Shown: positions 7,144-16,232 of the stretch, in pieces
How positions within the stretch are numbered: position 1 is the stretch's first letter
Layout: each line of letters begins with the position of its first letter
Source of the DNA: Myxococcales bacterium
GTDB taxonomy: Bacteria; Myxococcota_A; Bradymonadia; UBA7976; UBA1532
DNA: 64,000 bases
Reading direction: 5' to 3'
Assembly: GCA_020633435.1 (NCBI GenBank)
Contig: JACKDP010000001.1
Coordinates: forward strand, 1,488,001-1,552,000
The notes under the pieces: model-generated
Databases searched by the model: none
The model's input: only the letters and a program-made list of their open reading frames with translations
What the model was told of the DNA's origin: nothing
Position numbers and translations under genes: made by a program

Positions 7144-8904
7144 CTACTGGGGCTCTTCGGGGGCGTCGTCGCCCTCGCTGCCCGCCTCGCCGCCGTTGCC
7201 CTCGCTGCCTTCGCCCTCGGGCTTCTCCTCGGCCTCGGGCTCCTTCTCCTCGGTCTCGTGCGGCTCCTCGGGGGCGGCGACCTCCTCCTCGGGCTCGTCG
7301 GCCTCCTCGGGCTCGTCCGTGGGCAGCTCCGGCACCACGTTGGGCCGCGCGAAGGGGCGCCGGCTGGCCGCCCGGGCGGCGGTGTCGGTGTCGCTGCCGG
7401 TGGGCCGCGCGCGGTCGAAGGGCTTGCGGGCCTTGTCGGCGGTGCCCCCGGCGGACAGGTCGCCGATCTTGGTGTCGGCGCCGGTGGGGCGCGCCGGCCG
7501 ATCGACGCGGCTCTTGGCGCGGCGATCCACGGCGGCCGGCCGGCGGCTCTTGCTGTCCTTGCCGTCGTCGTCCTCGGCGTCCGCGTCGGGCTCGGTCGGG
7601 GCGCGGCTGCCGCGGGTCGCCGACTTGTAGGGGCTGTCCTTGCGGGGGCTCCACTTGAGCTTGCCGAAGGCCCCGGTGACCGAGAAGCCGGTGTAGCCGT
7701 CCTTCTGGCCGTTGCGCAGGTACGGGATGCTGGTCATCGCCGTCTTCACGTCGCGGTGGTCTTCGAGGAACTTGTCGCTGAACTTGAACCGCAGGTGGGC
7801 CCGGGGCCCCCAGTGGTCCAGGGACGCCGCGAGCTGGATGTAGCCCGTGATGTCGCCCTCGATGTCGGGGCCGCTGATGGCGAAGTTCTCGAAGGTGGCG
7901 CGCCGCTTCTCGAACACGATGCGGCCGCCCAGATCGGCGATGCGCGTGCGGGGCACGTCGAAGTACGGGAAGGCGCCGAGCTTCTTGCTCTCGATCTGGC
8001 CAGGGCCCACGGCCGCGCCGCGGACGTGCAGCTCGGCGGTGCCGGTGATGAGGTCGAGGCGGGGCTTCTTGTCGTCGTCGAGCTCGACCACGAGGTCCAG
8101 GTCGATGGAGACGACGCCGCTGATGGGCAGCGGCACCAGGCGCTTGAGGACGGAGAGCTGGGCCACGTCGAGGTCGGTCAGGGTGCCCTTGAGCTTCAGC
8201 TCCTCGGCCGTCTGGCTGACCTCGGCGTTGAGCGTGCCGCCGAGGAGCTGGGCCTCCAGGCGCCCCTCCAGGAGGCCGCGGGCCAGGCGCAGCGGCGACA
8301 GCTCGGCGCGCAGATGGGCCAGCTCGATGGGCTCGGCGGGCCAGACGGGGCGGGCCGGAGCGGCCTTGGGGGCGGCGGCCTTGGCGGGCTTGCGGCTGGC
8401 GACGGCGTCGCCCTCCGCGGCGCTGTCGGGGGCCTCCTCGGGGGCGTCGGCCGGGGCCGGGGCGTCATCGCCCTTGGCGACGGCCTTGGCGTCTCCCTTC
8501 GGGTCGGCCTTCGCGTCCGCCTTCGCATCCGCCTTCGCATCCGCCTTGGCGTCGGCCTTGGCGTCGGCCTTGGCGTCGCCGTCGGCGTCCTCCTTGGCGC
8601 TCGCCTCGTCCGCCTTCCACTCCTTCCAGGCGCGCTGGGCCTCCTGGAAGGCCGCCAGCTCCTCGGCCGAGGGGCGGAACGTCAGGGTGACGTTCTGGGC
8701 CTCCACGCACGCCAGCCCGCAGACGCTCACCGGCTCCTCCTCCGAGAAGACCAGGTCGGCGTTGTACTCGTCGGAGGCCTTGCGCACGAGGAAGGCGCGG
8801 GCCTCCTCCAGGGGCAGCGTCATGTAGACGAACAAGACCAGCACCGCGAGGAAGAACGCGGCGTAGGCCAGGAACTTGATGGAACTCTTGAGGAATCGCT
8901 TCAC
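7144..8904 (-). CDS. gspN: Type II secretion protein GspN
   Basis: A 586-residue inner-membrane protein, last of the gsp operon. One N-terminal transmembrane helix (FLAYAAFFLAVLVLFVYMTL) is followed by a periplasmic AsmA-like GspN domain (about 40-440) containing DLDLVVELDDDKK, GTAELHVRGAAVG and GDITGYIQLAASL. A DAKA repeat insert lies near residues 108-145. The last 120 residues are an Asp/Glu/Pro-rich, probably disordered tail (TDEPEEADEPEEE) not found in typical GspN. Its ATG overlaps the gspM stop by four bases. Assignment rests on position and domain pattern. Confidence 0.8.
   Translation of the reverse strand: MKRFLKSSIKFLAYAAFFLAVLVLFVYMTLPLEEARAFLVRKASDEYNADLVFSEEEPVSVCGLACVEAQNVTLTFRPSAEELAAFQEAQRAWKEWKADEASAKEDADGDAKADAKADAKADAKADAKADAKADPKGDAKAVAKGDDAPAPADAPEEAPDSAAEGDAVASRKPAKAAAPKAAPARPVWPAEPIELAHLRAELSPLRLARGLLEGRLEAQLLGGTLNAEVSQTAEELKLKGTLTDLDVAQLSVLKRLVPLPISGVVSIDLDLVVELDDDKKPRLDLITGTAELHVRGAAVGPGQIESKKLGAFPYFDVPRTRIADLGGRIVFEKRRATFENFAISGPDIEGDITGYIQLAASLDHWGPRAHLRFKFSDKFLEDHRDVKTAMTSIPYLRNGQKDGYTGFSVTGAFGKLKWSPRKDSPYKSATRGSRAPTEPDADAEDDDGKDSKSRRPAAVDRRAKSRVDRPARPTGADTKIGDLSAGGTADKARKPFDRARPTGSDTDTAARAASRRPFARPNVVPELPTDEPEEADEPEEEVAAPEEPHETEEKEPEAEEKPEGEGSEGNGGEAGSEGDDAPEEPQ
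8473..8580 (-). repeat. 12-bp repeats coding Asp-Ala-Lys-Ala
   Basis: Tandem GCGGACGCGAAG/GCCGACGCCAAG-type units inside gspN encode repeated DAKA, a charged low-complexity insert between the membrane anchor and the main domain. Copy number may vary between strains. Confidence 0.75.
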
Positions 8905-9512
8905 AGGAGGTCCACCTCCTCGTTGCGGTACGTGGAGACCGTGAGCTGCACCTGGCGCAGCACCTGCCGGTCGCTGGAGAGCGTGTCGATCTTGAGCTGC
9001 GTCACCTTGATGGGCTCCTGGCGCGACTCGAGGGCCGCCAGGAAGCGGGTGAGCTGCTCCAGGCTGATGCGCCGCATCGTGACCGTCTGGCTCTCCTCGA
9101 CCAGATCCTTCACCTTGGTGCGGCTCTGGGTCTTCTTGAGCTTCTTGTGCTTCTCGGTGATGAAGCGCTTGTTCTCCTTGAAGTCCTCGATGGTGATGCC
9201 GAGCTTCGTCGCCTGGCTCTCCATCAGCCGCACCAGCTTGACGTCGTTCTGCTCCAGCCGGCGCTGGTAGGCGTCCAGGCGGCGCTTGCGCGTCAGGTAG
9301 TCGGTCTTCTGCTCGTTGACCTGGGTCAGCGTCTCGCGCAGGCCCTTGTTGCGCTCCTCGAGGTTGCTGATCTGGCGCCCGATGACGAGCCAGACCACCA
9401 CCGCCGCGGTGATGAGCAGCGCGCTGATGAGCCCGCCGACCAGCATCTTCTCGCGGGTCGAGAGCCGGTCAAAGGTCTCGAAGAGCCGCCCCATGCGTCC
9501 TTGTTCGGCCAT
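8901..9512 (-). CDS. gspM: Type II secretion protein GspM
   Basis: A 203-residue bitopic inner-membrane protein. A cytoplasmic N-terminus with STREKMLVGGL precedes a membrane helix (LISALLITAAVVVWLVIG), then a long coiled coil (residues 48-130, many Glu/Lys/Arg) and a C-terminal ferredoxin-like domain. GspM partners GspL in the assembly platform. Position directly after gspL and before gspN, the topology and the length fit the family, although primary sequence conservation is low in this family. Confidence 0.85.
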   Translation of the reverse strand: MAEQGRMGRLFETFDRLSTREKMLVGGLISALLITAAVVVWLVIGRQISNLEERNKGLRETLTQVNEQKTDYLTRKRRLDAYQRRLEQNDVKLVRLMESQATKLGITIEDFKENKRFITEKHKKLKKTQSRTKVKDLVEESQTVTMRRISLEQLTRFLAALESRQEPIKVTQLKIDTLSSDRQVLRQVQLTVSTYRNEEVDLL

Positions 9513-9524
9513 CGTCCGTGCTCC

Positions 9525-11111
9525 TCAGATGCAGGTGGAGTTGGCCGACAGGCGGAACTTGGTCTTGTCGTCCATCGACTTCTCGACCTTCTCCTTGTTG
9601 ACCCGGCTGCTGAAGCAGCTCGTCTGGCGGATGGCATCCACCAGGCGCTCCACGTCGCCCGCCACGTTCGTCTTGCCCTGGATCTGCAGCTTGCGGCGCG
9701 AGAGGTCGATGTCGAGGTTGTCGACGTCCACCTTCAGCTCGAAGCTGATGTGATCCGAGAGCTCCTTGAGGACCTCGAAGGCGCTGACCTCGGGGATGGT
9801 CCCCTCCTGCTTCTGCTGGGCCGTGATGGTCGAGAAGAGCAGGTCGGCGTCCTCGTTCTCCTGGCCCAGGATCTCGGTGGAGAGGGCCCGGGTCTGGTTC
9901 TGCAGCGTCAGGTACTCGGCCTCGAGGACGCGCTTGCGCGACACGGCCACCATGGCGCCGAGCACGACGATCATCATGAGGGAGACCCCCACGGAGATGA
10001 TGCGGCCGCGCAGGAAGCCGAAGTCGCCGGTGTAGGCGAACTCGCCCTTCCGGAAGTCCACCATGCTGTGGTGCGTGCGCTGGAACGCGCGCAGCGACAG
10101 GGCGAGGGAGCGACCGATGTAGGGGCGCACCCGCTCGCCGCGGTCGGCCAGCTTGTTGAACGCCGTCGACAGCGGGTCGAGGGCCTCGACCGGGATGCCG
10201 AGCAGGCCCTGCAGCCACGCGGCCAGGCCCTTGAGCTGGCTGGCGCCGCCGGTGAGGAGCAGGCGCTCCACCGAGCGGCCGGTGGCCATGTCATGGGCCG
10301 ACAGGGACCGCCGCAGCTCGCGCAGGACGGGCTGCAGCGCCTCGACGCAGGTGTCGTGGATGAGCTGCCGGCGGCCCTGGGCGTCGGCGGACTCGCCGGG
10401 GGCCAGGAGCGCCCCCTCGGCCAGCTTGCCGCGCTCGGCCTGGGCCACCTCCACCTTGAAGACGTGGGCGAGGGCCTGGGTGACCTCGCGCCCGCCGGCC
10501 GGGATCTCGCGGATGCGCACCGGCTCGCCGCCATCGAAGATGCACAGCTCGCTGTGGGTGTGCCCCATGTCCAGGACGGCCACCGGCGCGGTGCTCGTCC
10601 CGAACAGGTGCTCGTAGAGGTTGTACCAGGCCAGCGGCCCCACGCTGACCACCTTGGGGTCGATCCCCTCGGCGGACAGGGCCTCCAGGAAGTCTCGGAA
10701 GACCTCGCTCTTGACGTACGAGACCAGCACCTTCGCGCCGCCGTCCGGCCGGCGCTCGATGATCTGGTAGTCGTGCACCACGTCCTCGACGTCGAAGGGG
10801 ATGACCTCGTCGAGCTGGAACGGGAGCACGGCCTGGAGCTTCTTCGGCTGGTCGAAGGGGAACTCCAGGGTGACGGTGGTGACGGTCTCCGGCGGCAGGG
10901 CGCAGATGACCGTCTCGCCCAGCAGGCCGCGGCGATCCAGCAGCCGGCGCGCGGCAGCAGCCAGCAGCGCTGGGGTGACCGCCTCCTCCGCCTCGACCTC
11001 GACAGGCTCGGAGCCGAAGCCCACGAGCTCGAAGTTGCGGAAAGTGGTGACCAGCTCGCTGACCTTGACGGAATGGGTGCCCAGGTCGAGCCCGACGATC
11101 TTGGTGGCCAT
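9525..11111 (-). CDS. gspL: Type II secretion protein GspL, PilM-PilN-like fusion
   Basis: A 528-residue assembly-platform protein. The N-terminal part is a cytoplasmic actin-like ATPase fold of PilM type (VGLDLGTHSVKVSEL, VLDMGHTHSELCIFDGG, LLLTGGASQLKGL). It continues through a membrane helix near residues 385-402 (SVGVSLMMIVVLGAMVAVS) into a PilN-like coiled coil and periplasmic domain. It recruits GspE and binds GspM. ATG 11111 overlaps the gspK TGA by one base (TGATG), so the longer upstream frame is rejected. The strong PilM signature is unusual for GspL of classical systems and points to kinship with type IV pilus platforms. Confidence 0.87.
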   Translation of the reverse strand: MATKIVGLDLGTHSVKVSELVTTFRNFELVGFGSEPVEVEAEEAVTPALLAAAARRLLDRRGLLGETVICALPPETVTTVTLEFPFDQPKKLQAVLPFQLDEVIPFDVEDVVHDYQIIERRPDGGAKVLVSYVKSEVFRDFLEALSAEGIDPKVVSVGPLAWYNLYEHLFGTSTAPVAVLDMGHTHSELCIFDGGEPVRIREIPAGGREVTQALAHVFKVEVAQAERGKLAEGALLAPGESADAQGRRQLIHDTCVEALQPVLRELRRSLSAHDMATGRSVERLLLTGGASQLKGLAAWLQGLLGIPVEALDPLSTAFNKLADRGERVRPYIGRSLALSLRAFQRTHHSMVDFRKGEFAYTGDFGFLRGRIISVGVSLMMIVVLGAMVAVSRKRVLEAEYLTLQNQTRALSTEILGQENEDADLLFSTITAQQKQEGTIPEVSAFEVLKELSDHISFELKVDVDNLDIDLSRRKLQIQGKTNVAGDVERLVDAIRQTSCFSSRVNKEKVEKSMDDKTKFRLSANSTCI

Positions 11112-12487
11112 CACTCCTCTCGATAGTAGAGCGTGCGCACGGTCTTGCCTTCCAGGCGGAGGACGGCGAAGAGCTGACGCGTCATGTTGCCTACCTTGCC
11201 GCGCACGCGCAGCCGGTAGAGGTTGTTGTCGGTGCGCACGGCGCGCTCCAGGACGTCCCACCGGACGAGCTGGCCGCTCAGGAACAGGGGCAGCACCTGC
11301 TGCCGGAAGAACGGGCCCAGCTGCCCGAGCCGCAGGTCGATGTAGTCGGCCTCCGTGAGCTGCTGGCCCATGATACGCCCCATGGCCTCCACATAGGCAG
11401 CCGCCGGGTTCTGGGCCACCTTCACGAAGTCCTTCTTGCTCTTGAAGGGCTTGGAGATGAAGAAGCCCTGCTTGGCCGTGCGCGCCTCGACGATGAGCTG
11501 GGCGTAGACCGAGTACCAGTCCTGGACGGCCTCGCCGCCCGCCATCACGGGGACCTCGGTCTCGACGCCGCAGGTCGCGGCCTCCTGGGAGCCGCCGAAG
11601 CCCGGGGCCGAGGCCCGCAGGAGCGAGGCGATGACCCCGGCCGAGGCGCTGTTGACGTCCACCCGGCCGGCCGAGTGCACGCTGACCTTGTCCTTGAGGA
11701 AGTCGAAGAGCTCGTCGTTGATGCCGCGCACCAGGCGCAGCTCCTCGATGCTGTCGAAGGGCGCGTCCTTGCTGCGGTAGCGCACGCCGCCCTCGCGCAG
11801 GTAGGCGTCCTCGCCCTCCCCCACGCCCTCGCTCACCGACCAGGTGGCCGGGTCGATGTAGATGCGGTTGTCGTCGGCGTCCACCCAGTCGATGAGGTTG
11901 CCGACGACCTCCTCGCGCGTGTAGCGCTTCCCGTCGGCCTGCTCCTTCTCGAAGACGTGGGCCACCTTCGGGTTGCACAGCTCGCTCATGAGCAGGCGCA
12001 TGGTGCTCAGGCGGTTGGAGCAGTTGGCCTGGGCGCGGCCGGGGCAGTACAGCCCGGCGAGGCCGATGTAGCTCTCCTCGGAGGTGAGCTGCATGTCCTC
12101 CACGTCCCCCGAGCCCAGGCCGACGCCCTCGACGCCCTGCAGCTCCATGGACAGGCCGCCGATGGGGAAGTCCACGCGGCCGCGCACGAAGATGCCCAGC
12201 ATCAGGTCGCAGAGGCGCTCCATGTTCATGTTGCGCATCTGGCCGGCGAGGGGGCCCCAGGCGGTCTGGTCGAGGCAGGCCCGCGTCATCACGAGGGCCG
12301 TCTCGGCCGTCGTCGTCGCCCGGACGTCGTCGCGGACGTTGATGCCGGCGTTGAGGTGCGTGCGGGCGGAGCTGGAGAACTCGATGAGCACGAGCCCCAG
12401 CAGGGCGATCATCGAGACCACCATCAGCAGGGCGATGCCCCGGCCGCCGCGGGCGCGTCCAGCGCGCCGATGTGCCTGATTCTTCAT
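11111..12487 (-). CDS. gspK: Type II secretion minor pseudopilin GspK
   Basis: A 458-residue large minor pseudopilin that caps the tip of the pseudopilus with GspI and GspJ. The leader RGGRG is followed by mature IALLMVVSMIALLGLVLIEF, which has the expected lack of Glu5 typical of GspK. The periplasmic region contains VDVNSASAGVIASLL, a helix-hairpin-helix-like segment found in this family, and Cys pairs. The length is somewhat over the usual 300-350 residues. ATG overlaps the gspJ stop by one base. Confidence 0.9.
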   Translation of the reverse strand: MKNQAHRRAGRARGGRGIALLMVVSMIALLGLVLIEFSSSARTHLNAGINVRDDVRATTTAETALVMTRACLDQTAWGPLAGQMRNMNMERLCDLMLGIFVRGRVDFPIGGLSMELQGVEGVGLGSGDVEDMQLTSEESYIGLAGLYCPGRAQANCSNRLSTMRLLMSELCNPKVAHVFEKEQADGKRYTREEVVGNLIDWVDADDNRIYIDPATWSVSEGVGEGEDAYLREGGVRYRSKDAPFDSIEELRLVRGINDELFDFLKDKVSVHSAGRVDVNSASAGVIASLLRASAPGFGGSQEAATCGVETEVPVMAGGEAVQDWYSVYAQLIVEARTAKQGFFISKPFKSKKDFVKVAQNPAAAYVEAMGRIMGQQLTEADYIDLRLGQLGPFFRQQVLPLFLSGQLVRWDVLERAVRTDNNLYRLRVRGKVGNMTRQLFAVLRLEGKTVRTLYYREE

Positions 12488-13179
12488 CAGTTTTCCAGCG
12501 GGCTGATGGGCAGGCGGATGCGCGGGGCCGCCTGGGTCACGAAGCGGATCGGCTGGCCCTCCAGCCGCTCCAGGACGAGGGTGATGCGCACGCGCTCGGG
12601 GAGCATCTGGTTGTCGTCGCTGTCCCAGTCGCTCGTCCAGGCGTCCTCGCCGACCTCCTTGCGGTCATCCCAGTACTCGAACTTCAGCTCCTTGACGCCA
12701 TCCAGCACGGGCCACACCGAGCCGCCCTTGTCGGGGTGGTCGTCGATGCGGTGGCTCTCGCGCCGGTAGAGCGTCTGGCCGCGGTAGCCGTTGTCGCGGT
12801 CGCCGCGCTTGAGGAAGTAGTGCACCTCGCACTGATCCGACTCCCGATCCCCGGCGTGCAGGCGCAGGTGGGCCGTCGTGGCGAAGTAGAGCTCGTCGTC
12901 GCTGCCCAGGAAGCGCGTCATGAAGGAGGGCTCCTCCTCGCGCAGCTCGTCGGGCAGCACCCGGTGCAGGAAGGCCATGCGCAGCTCGCGGGCGATGCGC
13001 GTCATGACCTGGCGGCCCTCGTGGTACCGGTCGTTGATGGCGCTGACCTGCCGCTTGGTCTCGAAGGAGAGCGACATGCTCTTCCAGACGGCCGCCGCCA
13101 CGCCGACGAGCAGCGTGAGGGCCATCATGACCTCGATGAGCGTGAAGGCGCGCAGGCGCCGCTGGGATCGGCGCGTCAC
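12487..13179 (-). CDS. gspJ: Type II secretion minor pseudopilin GspJ
   Basis: A 230-residue pseudopilin with the type IV prepilin signature RAFTLIEVMMALTLLVGVAA (Phe methylation site, Glu5). The globular domain contains DELYFATTAH and VKELKFEYWDD, typical of GspJ. GTG at 13179 is the chosen start because it overlaps the gspI stop (GTGA) and sits 15 codons before the Phe, a usual leader length. The longer frame upstream is only an overlap with gspI. Confidence 0.9.
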   Translation of the reverse strand: MTRRSQRRLRAFTLIEVMMALTLLVGVAAAVWKSMSLSFETKRQVSAINDRYHEGRQVMTRIARELRMAFLHRVLPDELREEEPSFMTRFLGSDDELYFATTAHLRLHAGDRESDQCEVHYFLKRGDRDNGYRGQTLYRRESHRIDDHPDKGGSVWPVLDGVKELKFEYWDDRKEVGEDAWTSDWDSDDNQMLPERVRITLVLERLEGQPIRFVTQAAPRIRLPISPLEN

Positions 13180-13874
13180 TTGCTGGTGTCCTTCGGCGCG
13201 TCGTCCTTCGGCGCGTCGTCCTTCGGGGCGACGTCGTCCGGATCCACCTGGTCGGGGGGCAGATCCGTCTTCACGGCCTGCTGCCCGACGCCCAGCGAGG
13301 TGACGAAGCGCTCCAGGATGACCGTGCGATCGGCGACGGCGTCCTTCCACTTCACCACCAGGCGCACCTTGCGGACCTTGTCCTCCAGGTTCTGCAGGAA
13401 GAACGGGATGGCGCCCACGGCCATCTGGATCTGCCCGAGCATCTTGGCGCCGGGATCGTCCGGGTTGGCCGACTGGGCCGCCGCGGCGAGGCCGGCGATG
13501 GCGCCGGTGTCCATGCCGCCGCCGGAGAAGCCCGTCAGCAGGGCCATCACCTGCTCCGTCAGCCGCTCCACGGCGCCGTCCTCGATCTCGAGCTTGTAGG
13601 CGCAGGCCTCCCACTCGAACTTCCGCATCTCGATGTCGCGGAAGTCGCCGGACTCGCAGTTGTCGAGGACGTCGATGGAGTCCTTGAGCAGCTTGTGCTC
13701 GAGATCCAGCATCTTGCCCTGGGCCAGCAGGGTCGCGCGGCTCGCCTGGTTGCTGAAGTCGCTCATCTGGATGGCCACGCCCTCGTGGCCCAGCAGCGCC
13801 GTCAGCGCGAGGATCAAGATCGCCATGGCGATCATGACCTCCAGCAGGGTGAAGCCTCGGACCCGGCGGCTCAT
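13176..13874 (-). CDS. gspI: Type II secretion minor pseudopilin GspI
   Basis: A 232-residue pseudopilin. The short leader MSRRVRG precedes the hydrophobic N-terminus FTLLEVMIAMAILILALTAL with Glu5. The central part contains an insertion rich in Gly/Ala (LTGFSGGGMDTGAIAGL), and the tail has a repeated PKDDA motif, so the protein is longer than the usual 120-residue GspI. ATG overlaps the gspH stop by four bases. Confidence 0.88.
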   Translation of the reverse strand: MSRRVRGFTLLEVMIAMAILILALTALLGHEGVAIQMSDFSNQASRATLLAQGKMLDLEHKLLKDSIDVLDNCESGDFRDIEMRKFEWEACAYKLEIEDGAVERLTEQVMALLTGFSGGGMDTGAIAGLAAAAQSANPDDPGAKMLGQIQMAVGAIPFFLQNLEDKVRKVRLVVKWKDAVADRTVILERFVTSLGVGQQAVKTDLPPDQVDPDDVAPKDDAPKDDAPKDTSK

Positions 13875-14542
13875 CGGCCCTCCTCCTCCTCGCGCTCGGG
13901 CTTGCCGAAGTCGCGATCGGGATCGACCTTGCCGGGCCGGCGCGTGACCTTCCCCGTCAGGGGCTGCACCACGAGGGTGAAGAAGGCCTCATCCCCGTCG
14001 GTGGTGTAGATCATCGCGGGCTCCACGAAGCCGTTGGGGAAGAAGTGCACGTAGGCCTTGCCGCCGCGGAAGGTCTCCTCCTGGCCGCTCGTGTACACGC
14101 CGTCGATGCCGATGCCGCGCTCCATCGTGACCCGGGGGATGACCCCGTCCTCCTGGTAGCGCTCCCGGACGGGGGGCGGCGGGGCGTCGTCGTCTTTGGC
14201 CTTCTCGGCCGCCTCCGCCGCCTCCTTCGCCTCCTTCTCGGCGTCCTCCTGCTTGACCTTCTCGGTGCTCAGGAACTGGGGCGTCGCCGAGGCCTCGACC
14301 CAGTAGCTGTCCGCGTCGATGTCCAGCACCATCCGCATGTACAGGCCCGTGGCCACGGAGCGGTTGTAGGTGTGGCGCACCGCGGCGGCCAGGCGGTTGG
14401 TCTGGGTGCGCAGCTGGGTGCCCTTGAGGGCGCCGAACGTCGAGATGCCGATCCCGGTCATCAGCACGAGGACCCCGAGCACGATCAGGACCTCAAGCAG
14501 TGTCATGCCACGCGGGGCGTGGCGGCGGGATCGGCTGGCCAT
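13871..14542 (-). CDS. gspH: Type II secretion minor pseudopilin GspH
   Basis: A 223-residue pseudopilin with leader and prepilin motif PRGMTLLEVLIVLGVLVLM. The mature part has the GspH beta-rich pattern (TNRLAAAVRHTYNRSVATG, KAYVHFFPNGFVEPA). A Lys/Glu/Ala-rich charged loop lies near residues 98-120. ATG 14542 is seven bases after the gspG stop and preferred over the longer frame that overlaps gspG. Confidence 0.87.
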   Translation of the reverse strand: MASRSRRHAPRGMTLLEVLIVLGVLVLMTGIGISTFGALKGTQLRTQTNRLAAAVRHTYNRSVATGLYMRMVLDIDADSYWVEASATPQFLSTEKVKQEDAEKEAKEAAEAAEKAKDDDAPPPPVRERYQEDGVIPRVTMERGIGIDGVYTSGQEETFRGGKAYVHFFPNGFVEPAMIYTTDGDEAFFTLVVQPLTGKVTRRPGKVDPDRDFGKPEREEEEGR

Positions 14543-14549
14543 CAGCGGC

Positions 14550-14987
14550 TCACTTGCCCCCGGGCTTGATGTCGTCGTCGGTGCCCTCCTGGCCGTCGGG
14601 CCCCTTCGAGACGACCTCGTAGGGCTGGTTCCCACCGCCGCGGGCGGGGTTGAAGTACAGGTACTCGGCGCCCCAGGGATCCTTGGGCACGTTCTTCTCC
14701 TTGAGGAACGGCTTGCTCCCGTCGGGCGGCGTCAGCAGGGCGCGCAGGCCCTCGCTCTGGCCCGGGTACTCGCCCACCTGCACGCTGTAGAGCTGCAGGG
14801 CCTTCTCCAGCTCGTTGAGCTTGAGCTTGGCGGCGTTGACCTTGGCGTTGTCGAACTGGTTCATGACCGCCACGACGATGACCGAGGCGAGCAGCCCCAG
14901 GATCGCGATCACGATCATGATCTCGAGCAGGGTCATGCCGCGCTGCTTCTGGCGGGCGGCGAGGCGGCGACGGAGCGTGGCTCGCAT
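14550..14987 (-). CDS. gspG: Type II secretion major pseudopilin GspG
   Basis: A 145-residue main subunit of the pseudopilus. Prepilin motif RGMTLLEIMIVIAILGLLAS, then the GspG hallmarks NAAKLKLNELEKALQLY, YPGQSEGLRALL, KDPWGAEYLY and the C-terminal calcium-binding region GPDGQEGTDDDI. ATG 14987 is preceded by AAGGAG (14995-15000 on the minus strand), the best ribosome site in the operon, which fits the need for high pseudopilin output. The GTG at 15005 is less likely. Confidence 0.95.
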   Translation of the reverse strand: MRATLRRRLAARQKQRGMTLLEIMIVIAILGLLASVIVVAVMNQFDNAKVNAAKLKLNELEKALQLYSVQVGEYPGQSEGLRALLTPPDGSKPFLKEKNVPKDPWGAEYLYFNPARGGGNQPYEVVSKGPDGQEGTDDDIKPGGK

Positions 14988-15001
14988 GGGGAGTCTCCTT
15001 C

Positions 15002-16228
15002 TCACTGGATGAAGTCGTTCATCTGCAGGATGGGCATGAGCACCGCGAAGACGATGATGGCGACGGTCACGCCCATGCCCACGATCATCACGGGCTCCAA
15101 CAGCGTGGTGAGCCCGGAAATTTTGGCTTCGACCTGGGTTTCATACGCATCGGCCACCACGTCGAGCATCTCCTCGAGGGCGCCGGAGCGCTCCCCGATG
15201 GCGATCATATGGGTGACGATGGGCGGGAAGCGCCCGCTGCGCTTGAGGGGATCGGCCAGGTTGGCCCCCTCCTTCACCGCGACGCGCGCCTGGTCGATGA
15301 TCTCGACGAGCACCTGGTTCTCGAGCACGTTCTTCGTGATGTCGAGCGCCGTCAGCAGCGGCACGCCGCTCTTGAGCAGCGTCGCGAGCGTCTTGGTGAA
15401 GCGCGCGACGCCGATCATCAAGAACAGCGAGCCGAACACCGGGAACTTGAGCTTGGCCCGGTCCCATTTGTGGCTGCCCTTGGGCGAGCGCTTCCAGCGG
15501 CGGAACAGGAAGACGGCGGCGATGAAGCCCAGGAAGCCGACGCCGGACCAGTTGCGCAGCAGGTCGCTGAACCCGATGAGCGCCCGGGTGATGAGCGGCA
15601 GCTCCTGGCCCGAGTCCTGGAAGATCTGGGTGATCTGCGGGATGACGTAGACGAACATCCCCGCGAGGATGAGGGCGCCGACGCCCACCATGATGACGGG
15701 GTACATCATGGCGCCGCGCACCTTCTGGCGCAGCTTCACCGAGGCCTCGGTGAACTCGGCCAGCCGCAGCAGCACCTTGTCGAGCGTGCCCGACGCCTCG
15801 CCCGCCCGCACCATGTTCGGGAAGATGGGGGTGAAGACCTCGGGGTGGGCCGTCATGGCCTGGGCGAGGCTCTGGCCCTCCGTGACGTCCTGCTTGATCT
15901 TTCCCAGGATCTTCCGGAACTTCGGCTTCTCCACCTGGTCGACGGCCGCGCCGATGGACTCCACCAGCGGGATGCCCGCCTTGACGAGGGTGGCGAGCTG
16001 CCGGGTGAAGATGGAGACGTCGATGGGCTTGACGCGCTCGAAGAAGCCGCCGATGTCGACCTCGGCGGAGAGGAGCCCCTGACCCTCGGCCTTCCCCTTC
16101 CCGACGCTCGTCAGGAAGATGCCGTCGCGCTTCAGGGCGGCCCGCAGCGCCTTCTCGTTCTCGGCGTCGCGGACCCCTTTGATCTCCTTGCCGGCCTTGT
16201 CGATGCCGCGGAATTCAAACGCCGCCAC
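15002..16228 (-). CDS. gspF: Type II secretion inner-membrane platform protein GspF
   Basis: A 408-residue polytopic membrane protein with two T2SSF domains (about 70-190 and 275-395). Conserved motifs include FTRQLATLVKAGIPL, MVRAGEASGTLD and the second-domain copies FTKTLATLLKSGVPL and AIGERSGALEEML. Three membrane helices lie near 170-195, 220-240 and 380-400. It starts with GTG four bases after the gspE stop. GspF couples the ATPase to pseudopilus assembly. Confidence 0.96.
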   Translation of the reverse strand: MAAFEFRGIDKAGKEIKGVRDAENEKALRAALKRDGIFLTSVGKGKAEGQGLLSAEVDIGGFFERVKPIDVSIFTRQLATLVKAGIPLVESIGAAVDQVEKPKFRKILGKIKQDVTEGQSLAQAMTAHPEVFTPIFPNMVRAGEASGTLDKVLLRLAEFTEASVKLRQKVRGAMMYPVIMVGVGALILAGMFVYVIPQITQIFQDSGQELPLITRALIGFSDLLRNWSGVGFLGFIAAVFLFRRWKRSPKGSHKWDRAKLKFPVFGSLFLMIGVARFTKTLATLLKSGVPLLTALDITKNVLENQVLVEIIDQARVAVKEGANLADPLKRSGRFPPIVTHMIAIGERSGALEEMLDVVADAYETQVEAKISGLTTLLEPVMIVGMGVTVAIIVFAVLMPILQMNDFIQ

Positions 16229-16232
16229 CGGC

